Shown in pieces: positions 1 to 11,493 of a stretch of DNA of 64,000 bases. The notes below the pieces were generated by a model. That model searched no databases, was not told where the DNA came from, and was given only the letters and a program-made list of their open reading frames with translations. Position 1 is the stretch's first letter. Each line of letters begins with the position of its first letter. Source of the stretch: Clytia hemisphaerica (lineage: Eukaryota; Cnidaria; Hydrozoa; Leptothecata; Clytiidae); contig CACVBU010000237.1 in NCBI GenBank assembly GCA_902728285.1, forward strand, positions 62,001 through 126,000. Direction: 5' to 3'. Position numbers and translations under genes: made by a program.

Positions 1-31
1 TTTTTAAATAAAAATTTTCTTTTACTTGCAG

Positions 32-130
32 AGGCCACGACGTTACCATCCCCTTCCACTCGACTTCCTTCGACTGAAGAACATGAAAAAAATGATGTAC
101 CGTCACGAGGCCTTTCTGATCAGTTTGAGG
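32..130 (+). CDS. Isolated coding-like exon, unknown gene
   Basis: A short open stretch lies between a good acceptor (pyrimidine-rich, ...TTGCAG) and a good donor (G/GTAAGTG). The translation starts ATTLPSPSTRLPSTEE and is rich in Ser, Thr and Glu, like a disordered linker. It may be a 5' exon of the decayed PIN-like gene that follows, because that family begins with a similar Ser/Pro/Glu-rich region, but nothing in the sequence proves the link. I do not recognise it on its own. Confidence 0.3.
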
Positions 131-135
131 GTAAG

Positions 136-958
136 TGATGTTACTTTAAAATTGATTCTGTCAACAAATTTTCATTAGCGTTATTAAAACCCCTTTGTAT
201 GCACAATTTTAGTCTGAGCAGTCTCCATACTTTCCATTAACTTAATCCGATCTCTTAATTTCTAGTCTTTTAGAATAGTTTAAGCTAACTTTTGAACCGT
301 TGATATTTCAAATCAATCTTTCATAGCATCTAAAATGTCCGAGGAGGACAAGAAAAGGTGTGCCTCTGCATTGAAAGAAACTACCATTGAAACCTTCGAT
401 CGACACTGACCCCAGATAAAAAGAGCTTTGGTCAAAATAATGGAGAACAAAACATTCTCATGGCGACATAATCTTTTCCATCGCAAATCAACACAAACAT
501 ACGAGATTGACGGTAAAGCAATAACCAAAAAAGATCTTGGCTTTCACGTAAATTGTACGTTTCTTTATTGCTTTATTATGTCATTAATTTCAAACAAAGT
601 TCCTGGGTTTCAAAATTGATTTCTATGATATTTTGGCTACATGTCTTTTTGTACCAGTACTTAAAAGTCTTTTGTTTACTTTCATTTACTTTACTAAGTA
701 ACTGTTTTTAAATTATCAAATTACAGCAGATCTAAGATTTGGAAATCCATTTTTCTTTTGTTTTCTTTCATTTTCTTTGCCTCAGAATGTGATCAGCCGT
801 ATGAATGAAACAGTAAAAGACCATTTTATCAAAATACATTTTACATATCAAATGGATGTGCTGGAGCCGTTGACGTACAAATTCTTCTTAAGCTTGAGTT
901 GGTATGCATTTACTTTAGAGTGAGTCGCTTATAATACATGTTAACATTTTCTGTTTTA
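136..958. other. AT-rich stretch with possible degraded exons
   Basis: No complete gene is visible. Two short coding-like patches can be read. About 330-415 begins MSEEDKKRCASALKE and then stops. About 787-905 reads NVISRMNETVKDHF and could be a 5' exon of the gene downstream. The rest is AT-rich and looks intronic. Confidence 0.3.
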
Positions 959-959
959 A

Positions 960-3900
960 GGTTTATAAATGTTATCGGAGACAAACGCTATTCAACAGAG
1001 GATGCAGACGAACCGTCGAGACGTAATTCAGCCAGATTATCGAGTCCACCACCACCAACAGAATCTCGGACAGTTTATCCAAATGTCTGCCAGCTGTGCA
1101 AAAAGTGTAAAATGCAACATAAAAACAAAATACATTACCCGCATAAAGTATTGACATACAACACTGCTGATGCAATTAAGGCATCTGCGAAGAACAAGGA
1201 TAAACGGTTGTATTGAGACATTGCATTTGTGGATATTGTTGCCAAAGAATTCCATGTGGATGACCCATGCTATAAAAGCTTTACTCTTGAATACTACCGT
1301 TGAATCAACGAAAGCTCGAAAGCTTGCAGCAGTAGAACCACAGCTCAACAACAAGAAACACAACCGAGCTACTCGAAATCAAATTACGAAGAGGTAAAAC
1401 AATACGTCAATGATTCCATCATTAAGGAAAAGAAACCCGCTTCAATCAAACTTTTACACGGCATCTACGGAATAGGAATTGGTTGCACAAGCTACAGACA
1501 AAAACTTAAAGAACGCTTAAAAATTGATTTCGGTGATAAGATATCTTTCCTTAGTCAAGAAAATAAGACATTGCCAGAAATCGTGATATCCAATGAATAC
1601 TTCACTGCCGACAAAGTTTTATACTCTGAAGAGCAGACGGTAAAGTATGCTGCAAAGATTTTAAGAAACAATATTTTAACAAAATTCAAATCGTTTTCCA
1701 ATGAACAATGACCACCAGACCTTGATCAATTCAATTCAACAGAGCTCCAGCCACCAGACATTGTTCAATTATTTGTGAAATCACTATTGCAGCCCTGTTG
1801 ACTGTTTAGCACAAGACATAGTTTTCAATGTTTTGAAACGTCAAGTGCCTCTCAAAAAACAATTTCTCTTGGGCCTTGGGCTTCACAGCTTAACAGGATC
1901 TCGACAACCGATAGAAGTCCTGTTTAAATTTGGAAGCTGTGTTAGCTACGACTACATTTGCGATAATGAAACTGCGTATGCTGAAGCTGCTCAAGAGAAA
2001 GCCAAACTAGGTTTTACATTACCTATACAGCCAATCCTTCGTGAGCTGGCCATATTTTCACACTTCTGGGTCGAAAAACTTTGACGTTTTGATTGACAAG
2101 CAGTCAGGAGGAGGCTCCATCAACACAACTCACATGGTTGCATTTCAAAATCCTAGTGAAAACGGTACAGTGCAAACCCGAAGAATGTCACTTCCAAGGA
2201 AAAAAAGTCGACAACTTTTCATTGAAGATATCAACATTGAGACATTCCCCGTTGACAAGAAAAAGGAGCCACCCACAACATTCTCTCAGACAATTGAAAT
2301 CACACCAAAATCAGTCGATTTCAATTGTGCATATCTCATTTGGATTTACCTCTGGAAGATATATTCGGTAGATCAATTGGTTCCTATCTTTCAAACTAGA
2401 ACATAGAAAAACAGAAGCTCCGGTTTTGTGCATAACGAGCGAGACATACCGGACACCACTCAATTCTAAGCTAACAGACTATCAGACAATCCAACGGTAC
2501 ATGCAGTATCTCCAAAGTCTTGCAGAACAAGTCAATATGCCGTTTGTAAACATCACTCTAGATGTAGGAGCTGCCATCAATGCTTGGTTGTCTGGAATAA
2601 TCTCATACTTTTCAAAAACATCATCATCCACCTTGGCAGTTTCCACTTTCTCAAAGAGAATTTTCAGGTAATTTTAGATTTCAATTTCTCATTTGGTTAT
2701 ATGCTTAAGTCCAAGTCTAAGTTCAGTCTTTGTAGGTTATCTGAGTGGTTCTGCGGAACTTTGGATAGAAATTCTAAGAGAAATACAAAATCACAAAAGT
2801 TCTTGAAGTTGAACATTATAGTATCAACTCCATTCAAAGCGAAGTTAACTTCTTTTCCGTTCAGGTTATTGGATCACTCGTTGCTGGCTCTGGCTTCGAA
2901 GACACAGTATACGAATCAACCCTTTGTACATCTGGTAGTTTGCATGGTGGACTCGCTGGAACCCATTACAACTGTGCATGGTATATGCAAAACACCTTTT
3001 CCGACGCATTAGAACGTCTTTTCTTGACAAGATTCTTGGCAACAGAAAAACCAAGAATCCCAGCAATTTTGGATGAAATCACCATGGAAAACCTACCGGA
3101 ACAGTTAGCCGTCGACGATGCCTTTATCAAGAAGTTTGAGGTCTTCCGTGAGTCTGCAAGACAAGGATCACTGGGGAAAACAGCCCAATTTTGGCTTTTG
3201 TACTCTTAGGTTCCAAATAAACGGGGGGGTTCGAATAAACGGGGGGGTTGGAAAATTTTCTAGATTTTAATAAACGGGGGGAACCTAATTGCCGGGGTGG
3301 GTCGGAAATTGTACTTCTGAAACCCAAAAATAAGGTAAAAAAATAGGCTAAAATCAGGCTATTTAGAGCAAAATAAGGGGCCTTCTCTTTGACAGCTGAA
3401 AATATTCTTAGAGATTAATAAACGGGGGGGTCCTAATAATGTCCGGGGGGGTTGGAAAATTTTCGAAAAATTAACAAGCGGGGGGGGGGCCCGTTTATTT
3501 GGAACCTAAGAGTATATGGACTTGATGAGGTATCAGGTTATGGCACACACCGCAATCCAAGAGAACGATCTCGAAACCTTGATGTTTTGTTGGAAAGCGT
3601 TCATACCGATGTATTTTATTACGAACAAAAGAGTGCCATTTTATTTATTTGTTTACTTCCTTTCTCCTTATTAGATATGGTTCGTACTACGTATCGCAAA
3701 TGGAACACCTTAAAGCGACCAAACCAGATGAATATGGTGAATTGGTGAAGAATGGACTATCGATTCAGGCACAGGATCAATACCCATTGGCTATTGCATG
3801 CGATCAACGCGGAGAACAAACAATTAACAGAGATGCCAAAACCGCAGGTGATTCATTACTTGGGGTTTTAGGGTCTTGCTTTTATGAAATAATCATAACA

Positions 3901-5652
3901 TAATCGATCTTATAAGTATAATCTGTCCACTCTCATCTGAATACCTGGATCTGGTTCATATCTTTTATTTAGCAAGTTTACAAAGTCGCTAAAGCTGAGC
4001 AGTGATAAGATCTTCTTCTTTTGATTCGTTTATTCATTATTTTGGGACTATGAATTCTAACCAGTAATTGTAAAAAAACACTATCCAGATGAAAATGAAC
4101 GGAATTTAAGATGTCGTTTGTTACTTTTGCAGGTGGAGTCAAAGGATACTCGAGCAACCATAACAATGTTACAAAATGGTGTTTGAATCGACCAAATCTT
4201 GCCTTAATCACGAGAGATCTATTAGATATGGCTGGATTGACACACAAGACAGAATACAAACCACTTCGAACAAAAAAAATCAAGTCAGAGATCTTGGTGA
4301 CAAAAGTAATTGACGTGCTAGAAAATGAATACTGAAGCCCATTCAGCGTCTTTCTCCAAGATGAAGAAGTCTACCATCTAAGCTCGGGAAAAAAGTTCGA
4401 AGGAAATGTTAAAAAGTTGCTCGACATCAAAAAACAAGGACAACAGTTGATGGATACCTTTATGGGTGATAGAATTCAATCAAACAAAACACTGTTCCAT
4501 GAACCTTTGACCAAACAAAAACTAACCTTGTTCAAGTAACAACAAATTAAGAAGAAGAATGAAGACCATGCAAAGGAAGTGATCAAAGTCAATCGGGATA
4601 TCCTCAGAAAACTTTTAACGAAACTGCAGAGCCCAATCAATTTCAAAACCGTTTTATCCTATCCACTATGTCCAGTTCCACTTAGTTTGGCATTTCCAGA
4701 CGGAACAAAACGAGGCAACAAGAAAAGCAAGCTGATTGAAATCATACTTCCTTCCGTTATTCCATCTTCTGGTGATCGCACCTGCAACACATTGATAGTT
4801 GATCTTATCGCTCATTACCGAATCACATCAAAGGGAAAGGCAAAAACTTTCGCACAATTCATCACACGACTTATTTCGTCATTACCCAAAGGCCACCGTC
4901 GAGTTGATCTAGTCGCAGACTGTTATCGCGAATACAGCATCAAAGCAGGTGAAAGAGACAAACGTGGAGCTTCCGATTCAGAAAAAGTCTTTATCAGATC
5001 TGTCGATACATTGGTACCTAGTGATCTTAACCGTTTCTATTCCAATTCCGAAAACAAAACGCAACTGATTCAGCTGAAATTCGGCTTCATCAAAGCAAAT
5101 CCCAAAAAGTGCCTCGACATCCTTAAATGTGACAGCATAGTCATGTCTGGTGACCAATATTGTGAGAAGGTAACTCGTGACAATGTGTCGAATGTGGAAA
5201 GTCTCGTTTCAGATCAAGAAGAAGCTGATACCAAACTTATTTTACATGCTTTGGACGCCCTCAACAGTGACAGCAATGTATGCATTCGTTCTTCATCGGG
5301 AGATACCGACGTTTTGGTCATTGCTATTGGTTTGCTTGGTGGAAATTCCCGTGTTCTCGTTGACACAGGAAATGGCGACATTAGGAAGAAAGTCTGGCTT
5401 GATTCAATTTCGTTGACAAGTGAGCAGCAGAATGCACTTATTGGTTTCCATGCATTCACCGGAAACGACTATGTATCCTGCTTCTTTCGAAAAAGTAAAC
5501 AGATATGTTGGGGCAAAATGAATGACCAAGATAAGGATGATTGGACAGCCCTTTTTGGAAATCTTGGAGATTTGTGGGAGATTTCAGAGGATCAAATATC
5601 GAACCTCGAAAAGTACATCTATCACCTATACTCATCAAAAAAGAAAGGATAA
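960..5652 (+). pseudogene. Decayed PIN/FEN1-like nuclease family gene, multi-exon
   Basis: Seen: a series of open blocks reads as one long protein once stops and frameshifts are ignored. Near the N-terminus is a Cys-rich segment (VCQLCKKCKM, about 1069). Then come SYDYICDNETAYAEAA (about 1948), MPFVNITLDVGAAINA (about 2537), an exon from 2872 after a clear acceptor (VIGSLVAGSGFEDTVYES), GLSIQAQDQYPLAIACDQRG (about 3756), and a 357-residue open C-terminal block from 4579. That block holds three acidic motifs: DQEEADTKLILHA (about 5212), SSSGDTDVLVIA (about 5293) and GFHAFTGNDYVSCFF (about 5443). Their order matches the metal-binding motifs of FEN1/XPG-type PIN nucleases. Inference: nuclease-like function. 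Similar proteins are, to my knowledge, repeated in many invertebrate genomes and behave like a mobile-element family. In-frame stops near 1214, 1706, 4333 and 4537, a frameshift near 2060 and a MITE at 3203-3512 make this copy dead. The open C-terminal block could be a younger piece. Confidence 0.7.
3203..3512. mobile_element. TA-flanked MITE inserted in the coding sequence of the PIN-like pseudogene
   Basis: Terminal inverted repeats CTCTTAGGTTCCAAATAAAC and its complement bound 310 bp, with a TA dinucleotide on each side (3201-3202 and 3513-3514), as for Tc1/mariner-type insertion. Joining the flanks with one TA restores the reading frame (...FWLLY/MDLMRY...), which confirms the element's borders. 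Inside are long G runs (GGGGGGG) next to 'AATAAACG' repeats. A second full copy lies at 35,048-35,322 and a fragment at about 36,083. Confidence 0.85.
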
Positions 5653-5801
5653 TAATTGGAGTGCAAAGGAATTCATTGTAGGTTTACTGAATAGCAATAC
5701 AACTTAAACAAACCCTAGCCGTTTTGATTAATTTTATCTTCAAAGTTTTACATTTATACTGTAAAAAAACTACGAAATATATCAAAATTCTATGTAAATG
5801 A

Positions 5802-6075
5802 TCATTCTTCAACACTGTCCTCGTCATCACTTAAATCATCTTCTTCGTGTGATTCATCGAAAACATCGCCTTCGATATCGTCCTCGAAATCCTCGTCATC
5901 GTCCTCATCATCAGAAATGACAAAGTTATTCAAGCTGTCGGGAAATATTTCGTCCGTCCAAAAATGTCTCCATCATCAGTCCATCCGTGCTGCGAGGGAG
6001 GGGGTAGTTCTACCATAGCTGTCCCAGCTGACTTCCATTTTTTTGCTACGTAATTTGCTCTTTTTAGGTGTTGTA
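5802..6075 (-). pseudogene. Inverted fragment of PIN-like family C-terminus with acidic tail
   Basis: Read on the minus strand, this begins HLKRANYVAKKWKSA, continues through a Trp-rich stretch (HGWTDDGDIF, then WTDEIFPDSLNN after a one-base shift), and ends in an extremely acidic tail of Asp and Glu just before a stop at 5802-5804. Tail segments of this kind close proteins of the PIN-like family whose body lies at 960-5652, but here the strand is opposite. It is therefore either an inverted end of that copy or the remnant of another copy. Confidence 0.5.
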
Positions 6076-6079
6076 CGAA

Positions 6080-6900
6080 AGTTCTACGGCAGGGTGGAAG
6101 GAGGGAAAGGTCAGCTACTTGTTTTCAAATGCTTTTTTTCGAAAATATTAAACGTTGCATTGTTTATGTTTGACTTTTTTTCCTAAAATAGCCTATTGAC
6201 GTCACGAATTAAATTTTCTTGTACACAAAAGGTGTACGCTCTTGTACACTTTTGTGCTCTTTTCTACGCTGAAAATTTTCAACTTTTTTGAGCGTACAGG
6301 AGCGTACATCTCAATTGATAATTTTTCAACCAATCAAGAAAGAGAAAAACTGCTGAGTAAACAAAAAAATGTAAATATACAGATTGTGTATGTTTTTGAT
6401 GGAAATCAAACATTGATCGCACGGAGTGTGCGGCCAAATCTATTTTAAGAATTTTGGCCTAGTGTGCACGCTCGTGCAATCCATGGAAACAGGCCTTTAG
6501 CCAAGTTTGGAGGCGTTCTGGTCTGTAAAATACCACTGGGTCAGTAAAATTTCATAAAAATTTATATGAATAATTTTTAATTATATATAAACATGTTTGC
6601 AAAGTTTCATTGATATTGCAAGAGTATTTCAAAAGATATTGTAATTTTTAGTAACCTACCCCAGGCTATAGATTTTTCTATAACTATGTCACCCTACCCC
6701 CAAACACCCCCTATAAAACCCGAATACCACCTATCTGGCCCGTAGAGCTTCTGGTTTCGTTAATACTATATGCTAAAGAGTAAAAAAACCATATGGGGGT
6801 TTTTCTATCGAAAGGTTGCGCGACCGTGAGTCATCGCCAGTAATGACAGGAAAATTATTTATACAATTTTATTCTAATGCACAAAAGCGTTCATCTTAAA
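6080..6900. other. No gene seen; AT-rich with short repeats
   Basis: This stretch contains repeated short phrases such as 'GTACAC...TTTTGTGCTC' and a 'TCTGGTCTGTAAAATACCACT' block. The latter resembles the GACCGGTC-containing blocks at 10.3-10.6 kb. No exon with credible splice signals was found. Confidence 0.4.
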
Positions 6901-6908
6901 GACTTCTT

Positions 6909-7309
6909 ATGAAAGGCTCTAATTTATTTTCATTCACAGAGAAAAGCTTGAAAGATATTGACAGCAAATACGAAGGAAAGGACACTAAAGGAGACTGGCA
7001 CGTAACAAACAATCCAAGAACGACTCTGAAGCTCCCCTACATCTGTCGAAACATGATTGAGAACGAAAACGCATTCACATCCGAGAAATGGGAGGATGCA
7101 GAGAGGTTCCATTCAGACGTGTATGTTGTTGACATGAATGCACAAGCAGTATACCAATATATACCACTATACGATATATGTTTACAAAATATAACCGTGA
7201 AGAGAACCCTGACGCCGGAAAAGACCCAAAACACAAAAAGTATAACAAAATGTTGATGGATGCGCGAAATTACTATCGTAAAATTCGTGACGCAAGAGCA
7301 AAAAAATAG
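6909..7309 (+). pseudogene. Frameshifted coding relic, unknown family
   Basis: A 115-residue open stretch starts MKGSNLFSFTEKSLKDID and includes YICRNMIENENAFTSEKWED and HSDVYVVDMNAQAVYQ. Near 7180 the likely coding frame changes, continuing as YNREENPDAGKDPKHKKYNK and DARNYYRKIRDARAKK to a stop at about 7309. The charged, helix-like C-terminal part and the frame change suggest an old exon or transposon remnant. I do not recognise the family. Confidence 0.35.
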
Positions 7310-8040
7310 ACTTCGACTCGTAGACGTACTGACGTACTTGTACTATTACAAGCCCCTGTGACATTTTTATTGACATTGTTCCTCTTATGGATAGATTATT
7401 TTACTTACTCTTATGAATGTATATTGTGTCAGCTTTTGTTATTTTTCATTTTTATTATTTTTACATGGTAACTCAATTTGTTCCTATTTTGGAATAAATG
7501 TGATTTTTGGTTCTTTACAATTTTTTAGCATCCATTTCTCTTTGTCCGTCACCTGTAACGTTTAATACATTCAGGAGAAAATTTAAAATGTTGTCAACAA
7601 TTATAATCCCTTAACCCTTCCTGTTACTTACTTCAATATTAGGTAATTATGAGGTTTTCTGTTGATTTTGAGCATTTCATATTTCATTAAGTTTGACTAA
7701 GCATTTGATCCTAAAGTAGTCATTAGTGCGATTTCGATGTTATCTGATATAAAAACAAAATATTAAAAATTCTCAAAACAATTTTTCAAGCAAAGCATTT
7801 CGAAGTTTATTTCATCATCAGGCTTCTAAATATGATCTAGTATGTACAAATTCAAATATTTGTCTATACATCATTAAAATATAATTAAGTCGTAAAAGTA
7901 AATATACCTATGGGAAACAAAAATGCTGTAAATGCCCGAGAGACTACGCTAAGAAAAAAAAAAAGAGAAAGAAAGAAAACGCTGAGAGCAAAGAGGAGGG
8001 AAAACAGACACTAACCTATACCATTTCTGAACAGGACCAA
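7310..8040. other. No gene seen; AT-rich spacer
   Basis: This contains a short block (about 7690-7745, 'CCTAAAGTAGTCATTAGTGCGATTTCGATG') repeated at about 14,220-14,260 beyond the 5-kb inverted-arm element, so it may mark an older dispersed repeat. A purine-rich tract lies at 7950-8000. No coding signal. Confidence 0.4.
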
Positions 8041-8059
8041 GGTTTTTTAAATATGCTAT

Positions 8060-8780
8060 GAAACATGCTTCTAGATTTTTTCTGTCTTTGTCAATTTTTG
8101 GCGCTCTGCACAAGATCTTCCATTCAAATTTATGCGAAATTTATGGAATGATAGTTTCTTCATTGATTTTGGTGCGAAAGGATTTAATGAAGCTATTAAC
8201 TAAGCTTAAAGGGTATCCTGCTTTTGTGTATTTGTCTCTAATAATATTGACTTCTTTTTCAAAATTCGTAGAAATTCTATAGGCGCGGTGAAGTGCTCCA
8301 TTGATTGCGTTTCGTTTATAGCGTTTCGGTGTTTTCGACGACCAATGAGGTAGTAGCATTGCAATTTTATGGTGCATTTCGGTTTCGAATCTGGAATTGG
8401 TTACTAGACTTTGGTATCAAGAAATTTGCTAGGCTTTGATTCAATCGTGAAACGGATTTTATCTGGTTTGTATTCATTCATTTTTGTTAAAAAATCATCT
8501 GGAACATTCTTCATTCTTATGGTAAACGAGTCGTCTACAAAACGTCTATAAAATTTAGGTTCCCTCGGGATTACGACTTCTTCCTCAAGTTTACTCATAG
8601 AGATATCTGATAAAATCACAGAAAGAGGACCACCCATTGTGCAACCATCACATTGTTTGTAAAACTTCCCTTGGAATATAAAGGTGCTCTCAGTGGTTAG
8701 TTTCTCCAACAGACGTGTAAAAATCAGCAGAGTACAAATTATAGGTAGTTTACTTTCTACGTAAATTTTCTGCACAATGT
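8060..8780 (-). pseudogene. Penelope-type reverse transcriptase fragment (frameshifted)
   Basis: On the minus strand, the palm part of a reverse transcriptase is readable: QCDGCTMGGPLSVILSDI (motif B region) followed by FYRRFVDDSFTIRM, which carries the catalytic FVDD box (motif C). After KPSKFLDTKV the frame breaks (about 8415). It resumes as TNSRFETEMHHK and PKRYKRNAINGALHRAYRIS, ending in HSNLCEIY-like sequence on the opposite reading. The FETE...HWSSK...RYKRNAI order is typical of Penelope-like reverse transcriptases common in invertebrates. The fingers domain and any GIY-YIG domain are absent, so it is a truncated, dead copy. The upstream end joins a retrotransposon integrase fragment directly. 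Confidence 0.75.
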
Positions 8781-8784
8781 TGTT

Positions 8785-9045
8785 TTGATAGAAGTTGTCG
8801 ATGTTGTTGAGCAGACGAAAACGATGAGACAGATTTTAATCGTATTTCGTTTGTTGTAGCTGTCGTAAGATAGGAATGGTCCTGCCAAATCCACTTGACT
8901 GTTGTAGAAGGCAGCTGCGATGGTTAGTGATGCATTGGACATCTTGCCCATTTCAACTTGAACCTTCTTCTTCTGAATGTGACGATAAATCTGGCATGAT
9001 CGACGTACCATTTTCACGATGTCTCAAATTTGTTATCTCCATGAT
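8785..9045 (-). pseudogene. BEL/Pao-type integrase fragment
   Basis: The minus-strand reading has a Cys pair of the integrase zinc region (VRRSCQIYRHIQKK). It is followed by SNASLTIAAAFYNSQVDLAG and a strand typical of the start of the integrase core (IKICLIVFVCSTTSTTSIK), where the first catalytic Asp sits in the SQVDLAGPF box. Only about 80 residues remain. The rest of the core is replaced by the Penelope-type fragment at 8060-8780, so this is a chimeric junction made by insertion or deletion. Assignment to BEL/Pao rather than another LTR clade rests on the VDLAGPF context only. Confidence 0.6.
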
Positions 9046-9214
9046 GTTATCTCCACTTTAGGTTTTAAACCTGAAATAGTCTAAGCATAAAGACCATTGT
9101 TTTTGTAGACATTAGTGTAGACTAAGCTCTTTTACAACCTACCTCGAAATGACTACCTTAGGAACAGAATATTAGGGGGGATCGGGCTCAATAATCCGAA
9201 ATGATAAGCCGTCG

Positions 9215-9700
9215 TCGAACATAGAGGTCGTCGTCGCCGCGCATAGAGGCCGTGGTCGGACATAGAGGTCGTCGCCGGACATAGAGGTCGTGGTCGGACA
9301 TAGAAGTCGTCGTCGTTCATAGAGGTCTCAGCCCAATTTTTTTCGGTCTTTATTTTATAAGTTCTGGTCTGGAAATTTGACAACACAGTCTTCAAAATAA
9401 CACCTTATCGTATTTGTGTATAGCAAAGTCACGGCAGAAAGTCGTCTTCTTCGATAACATAGAGGTCTTGGCCAGACATAGAGGTCGTCGTCGAACATAG
9501 AGGTCTTGGCCGGACATAGAGGTCGTCGTCGAACATAGAGGTCTTGGCCGGACATAGAGGTCGTCGTCGAACATAGAGGTCGTCGTCGAACATAGAGGTC
9601 TTGGCCGGACATAAAGGTCTTGGCCGGACATAGAGGTCTTGGCTGGACATAGAGGTCTTGGCCGGACATAGGGACATAGAGGTCGTCGTCGAACATAGAA
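9215..9700. repeat. 19-bp satellite array, left arm
   Basis: Adjacent 19-bp units share the head ACATAGAGGTC and end either in GTCGTCGA (type A) or TTGGCCGG (type B). Near 9460-9690 they alternate B-A-B-A-B-A-A-B-B-B-B. The outer block (about 9215-9330) uses further variants (GTGGTCGG, GTCGCCGG). A spacer near 9335-9455 separates the two blocks. Open frames across this array are artefacts of its base composition. Confidence 0.9.
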
Positions 9701-11028
9701 TTCGCCGGGGCGGTTCGCATCAACGATTCCATTGTCAAAAAGTAGGTAAAATGGGCAGAAAATGGTACATATCGATTTTATGGATTTTTAGTATTCTGGC
9801 CAACCTGGTTCATACCAGTACCAGACCTCAAAACCTTACAGAAGCTAGTCAAGTCCCCAAGGGTCATATTGGAACCGTTTTGATGCAATAAAACGATATT
9901 TTACCTTCAAATTCAGAATTGAAAACCATCTGAAGCGTCATACAAAATTGCTTATTTTGGGGGTATTCTTTCCAACTTGGTGCATAGGATAGGAGGCTTA
10001 ATTTTCGTTTTCAACCAAATTTAGTATGATTTTCGGAATCAGCACCCAAAAAATGTCCAAAATCAACTAAAAAATCTCAAAAAAAGTCGATTACCCCCCC
10101 TCTAGTTTAGGTTTAAAAATTTCTGGTGTTGATATACATTGTTTTATTATACATTGTTTTCTCCTCCTTTTCGTAACTTGATTTGTCATAACGCCCCATA
10201 ATAAGCAATGATTTCGACGAGTTTGGGTCTCGGAGGAGAACTTAACCATTCGTGCAACTTCGTGCATATTCGTGCATTTGGTACTTTGCAGACCGGTCTG
10301 TAATACACACTCCCCTTTTCCGGAACTCAGGAACTATTGTACCTTTTGACTTGAAATTTTCACCAGTGATAGGTCTTGACCATCTGAGACAATGTGCAAA
10401 AGTCGGCCACCTGCGTGTTTAGCATTTTACAGACCGGTCAGTATTTCACCTAAAATGCTTACCATCTCCATAACTACTGGTCCGATCTCGCTAAAATTTT
10501 GGGAGCAAGCTTCTATTAACAATACTTATCAAGTCAATAGCATTTTCCAATCTTGAGATATAAAAATTTAGTACAAAAAAGGCAAATTTGGACCGGTCTG
10601 TAAAATACACGCCTACAGCAGGTGAGCGAAATTGACCCTGTGCCCCTCATATATATAATGTCAAATGGAGCTCCCGTACAAAATTTGAGGTAAAAATATG
10701 GAATGACAAAATTTTTTTAGAAGGTGTCAATCCATGATTTAGCCACACTGCCCAAGTTTCATGAAAAAAATTAAGTCTATCAAAAGTTATTAAAAATTTT
10801 CGGACAGGGCGGGGCTATAGGTCCTCCGAAGATGCACGACGGGTTAAAGTGTCATTGGGCTCTTCTAGAAAAAAAACGTTCATGGGGGTTAGAGGATAAA
10901 TTATCTTTTCAGTGGACATTGGAAAATTCGCAAAAGTAAATGTCGTAAATTTCCCGACTTTTCGACCTCACGAAAGTCTCTGCTCGCGTTTGTACACTTA
11001 GAGTAATAAGATTCGTTTTATGTTTCAG

Positions 11029-11493
11029 GAAGAAAACAAGCAACATGTTATGCAGAGCATAGTTTTGGATGGTGTTTTCGGCAAGCGTAAGATTTTGTAC
11101 GACCAAATTAGAGAGGGTCTAAAGATCACAGGTGTGTTGGAGATTTTATCCAACAACCCTGAAATGATGGGATACTTTTTCCTGTATGGTCATCACATCA
11201 CAATTGATAATTTCTCCTTCGATGACTCCAGTGTAGAGTTGATACCATTTTTCAAGAAATTCATCGATGTCGAGTCGGAGGACACGGTATTGAAAGTTTG
11301 TTATTATATTTCGGGAAGAAGAGGCGTTTCTGCCACATCGAAATTGCATGTCGAATGTGAACATTCCGATGCATACAACGCTTCCACATGTGATGAAGGA
11401 ATAACGATTCCTTCCGGAGTTAAAGGCAATTACGAATTATTCTCCGTTTGTTTGAAAGGCGTTATGGAAGGGCGCACTTTTAATGTAATTTGA
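11029..11493 (+). CDS. HECT-like domain exon carried inside the 5-kb element
   Basis: Seen: an acceptor (ATGTTTCAG) at 11,028 opens a 155-residue exon that ends at TGA. It reads EENKQHVMQSIVLDGVFGK at the start, then FFLYGHHITIDNFSFDDSSV, VCYYISGRRGVSATSKLHVE and YNASTCDEGITIPSGVKGNY. Family knowledge: the C-lobe of HECT E3 ubiquitin ligases ends with a strand followed by ..TC.. and a '.L.LP' stretch, with the Cys forming the ubiquitin thioester. The ASTCDEGITIP segment fits this pattern weakly but in the right place. Upstream N-lobe exons are not evident, so it is either the last exon of a longer gene or a captured fragment. It lies wholly between the inverted arms of the element, which suggests capture. 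A related HECT-like gene lies at 22,062-23,637. Confidence 0.5.
   Translation, partial: EENKQHVMQSIVLDGVFGKRKILYDQIREGLKITGVLEILSNNPEMMGYFFLYGHHITIDNFSFDDSSVELIPFFKKFIDVESEDTVLKVCYYISGRRGVSATSKLHVECEHSDAYNASTCDEGITIPSGVKGNYELFSVCLKGVMEGRTFNVI

Noticed and set aside
9215..9700. CRISPR-like array
   Set aside because: The 19-bp units are directly adjacent with no unique spacers, occur as inverted arms of a eukaryotic transposon, and the region has introns; a CRISPR array is excluded.
9392..9738. Open frames reading repeated Arg-Pro-Leu-Cys and Ser-Gly-Gln-Asp on the minus strand
   Set aside because: They exist in several frames at once because the 19-bp satellite units lack stops; the same occurs in the right arm at 13,609-13,971.
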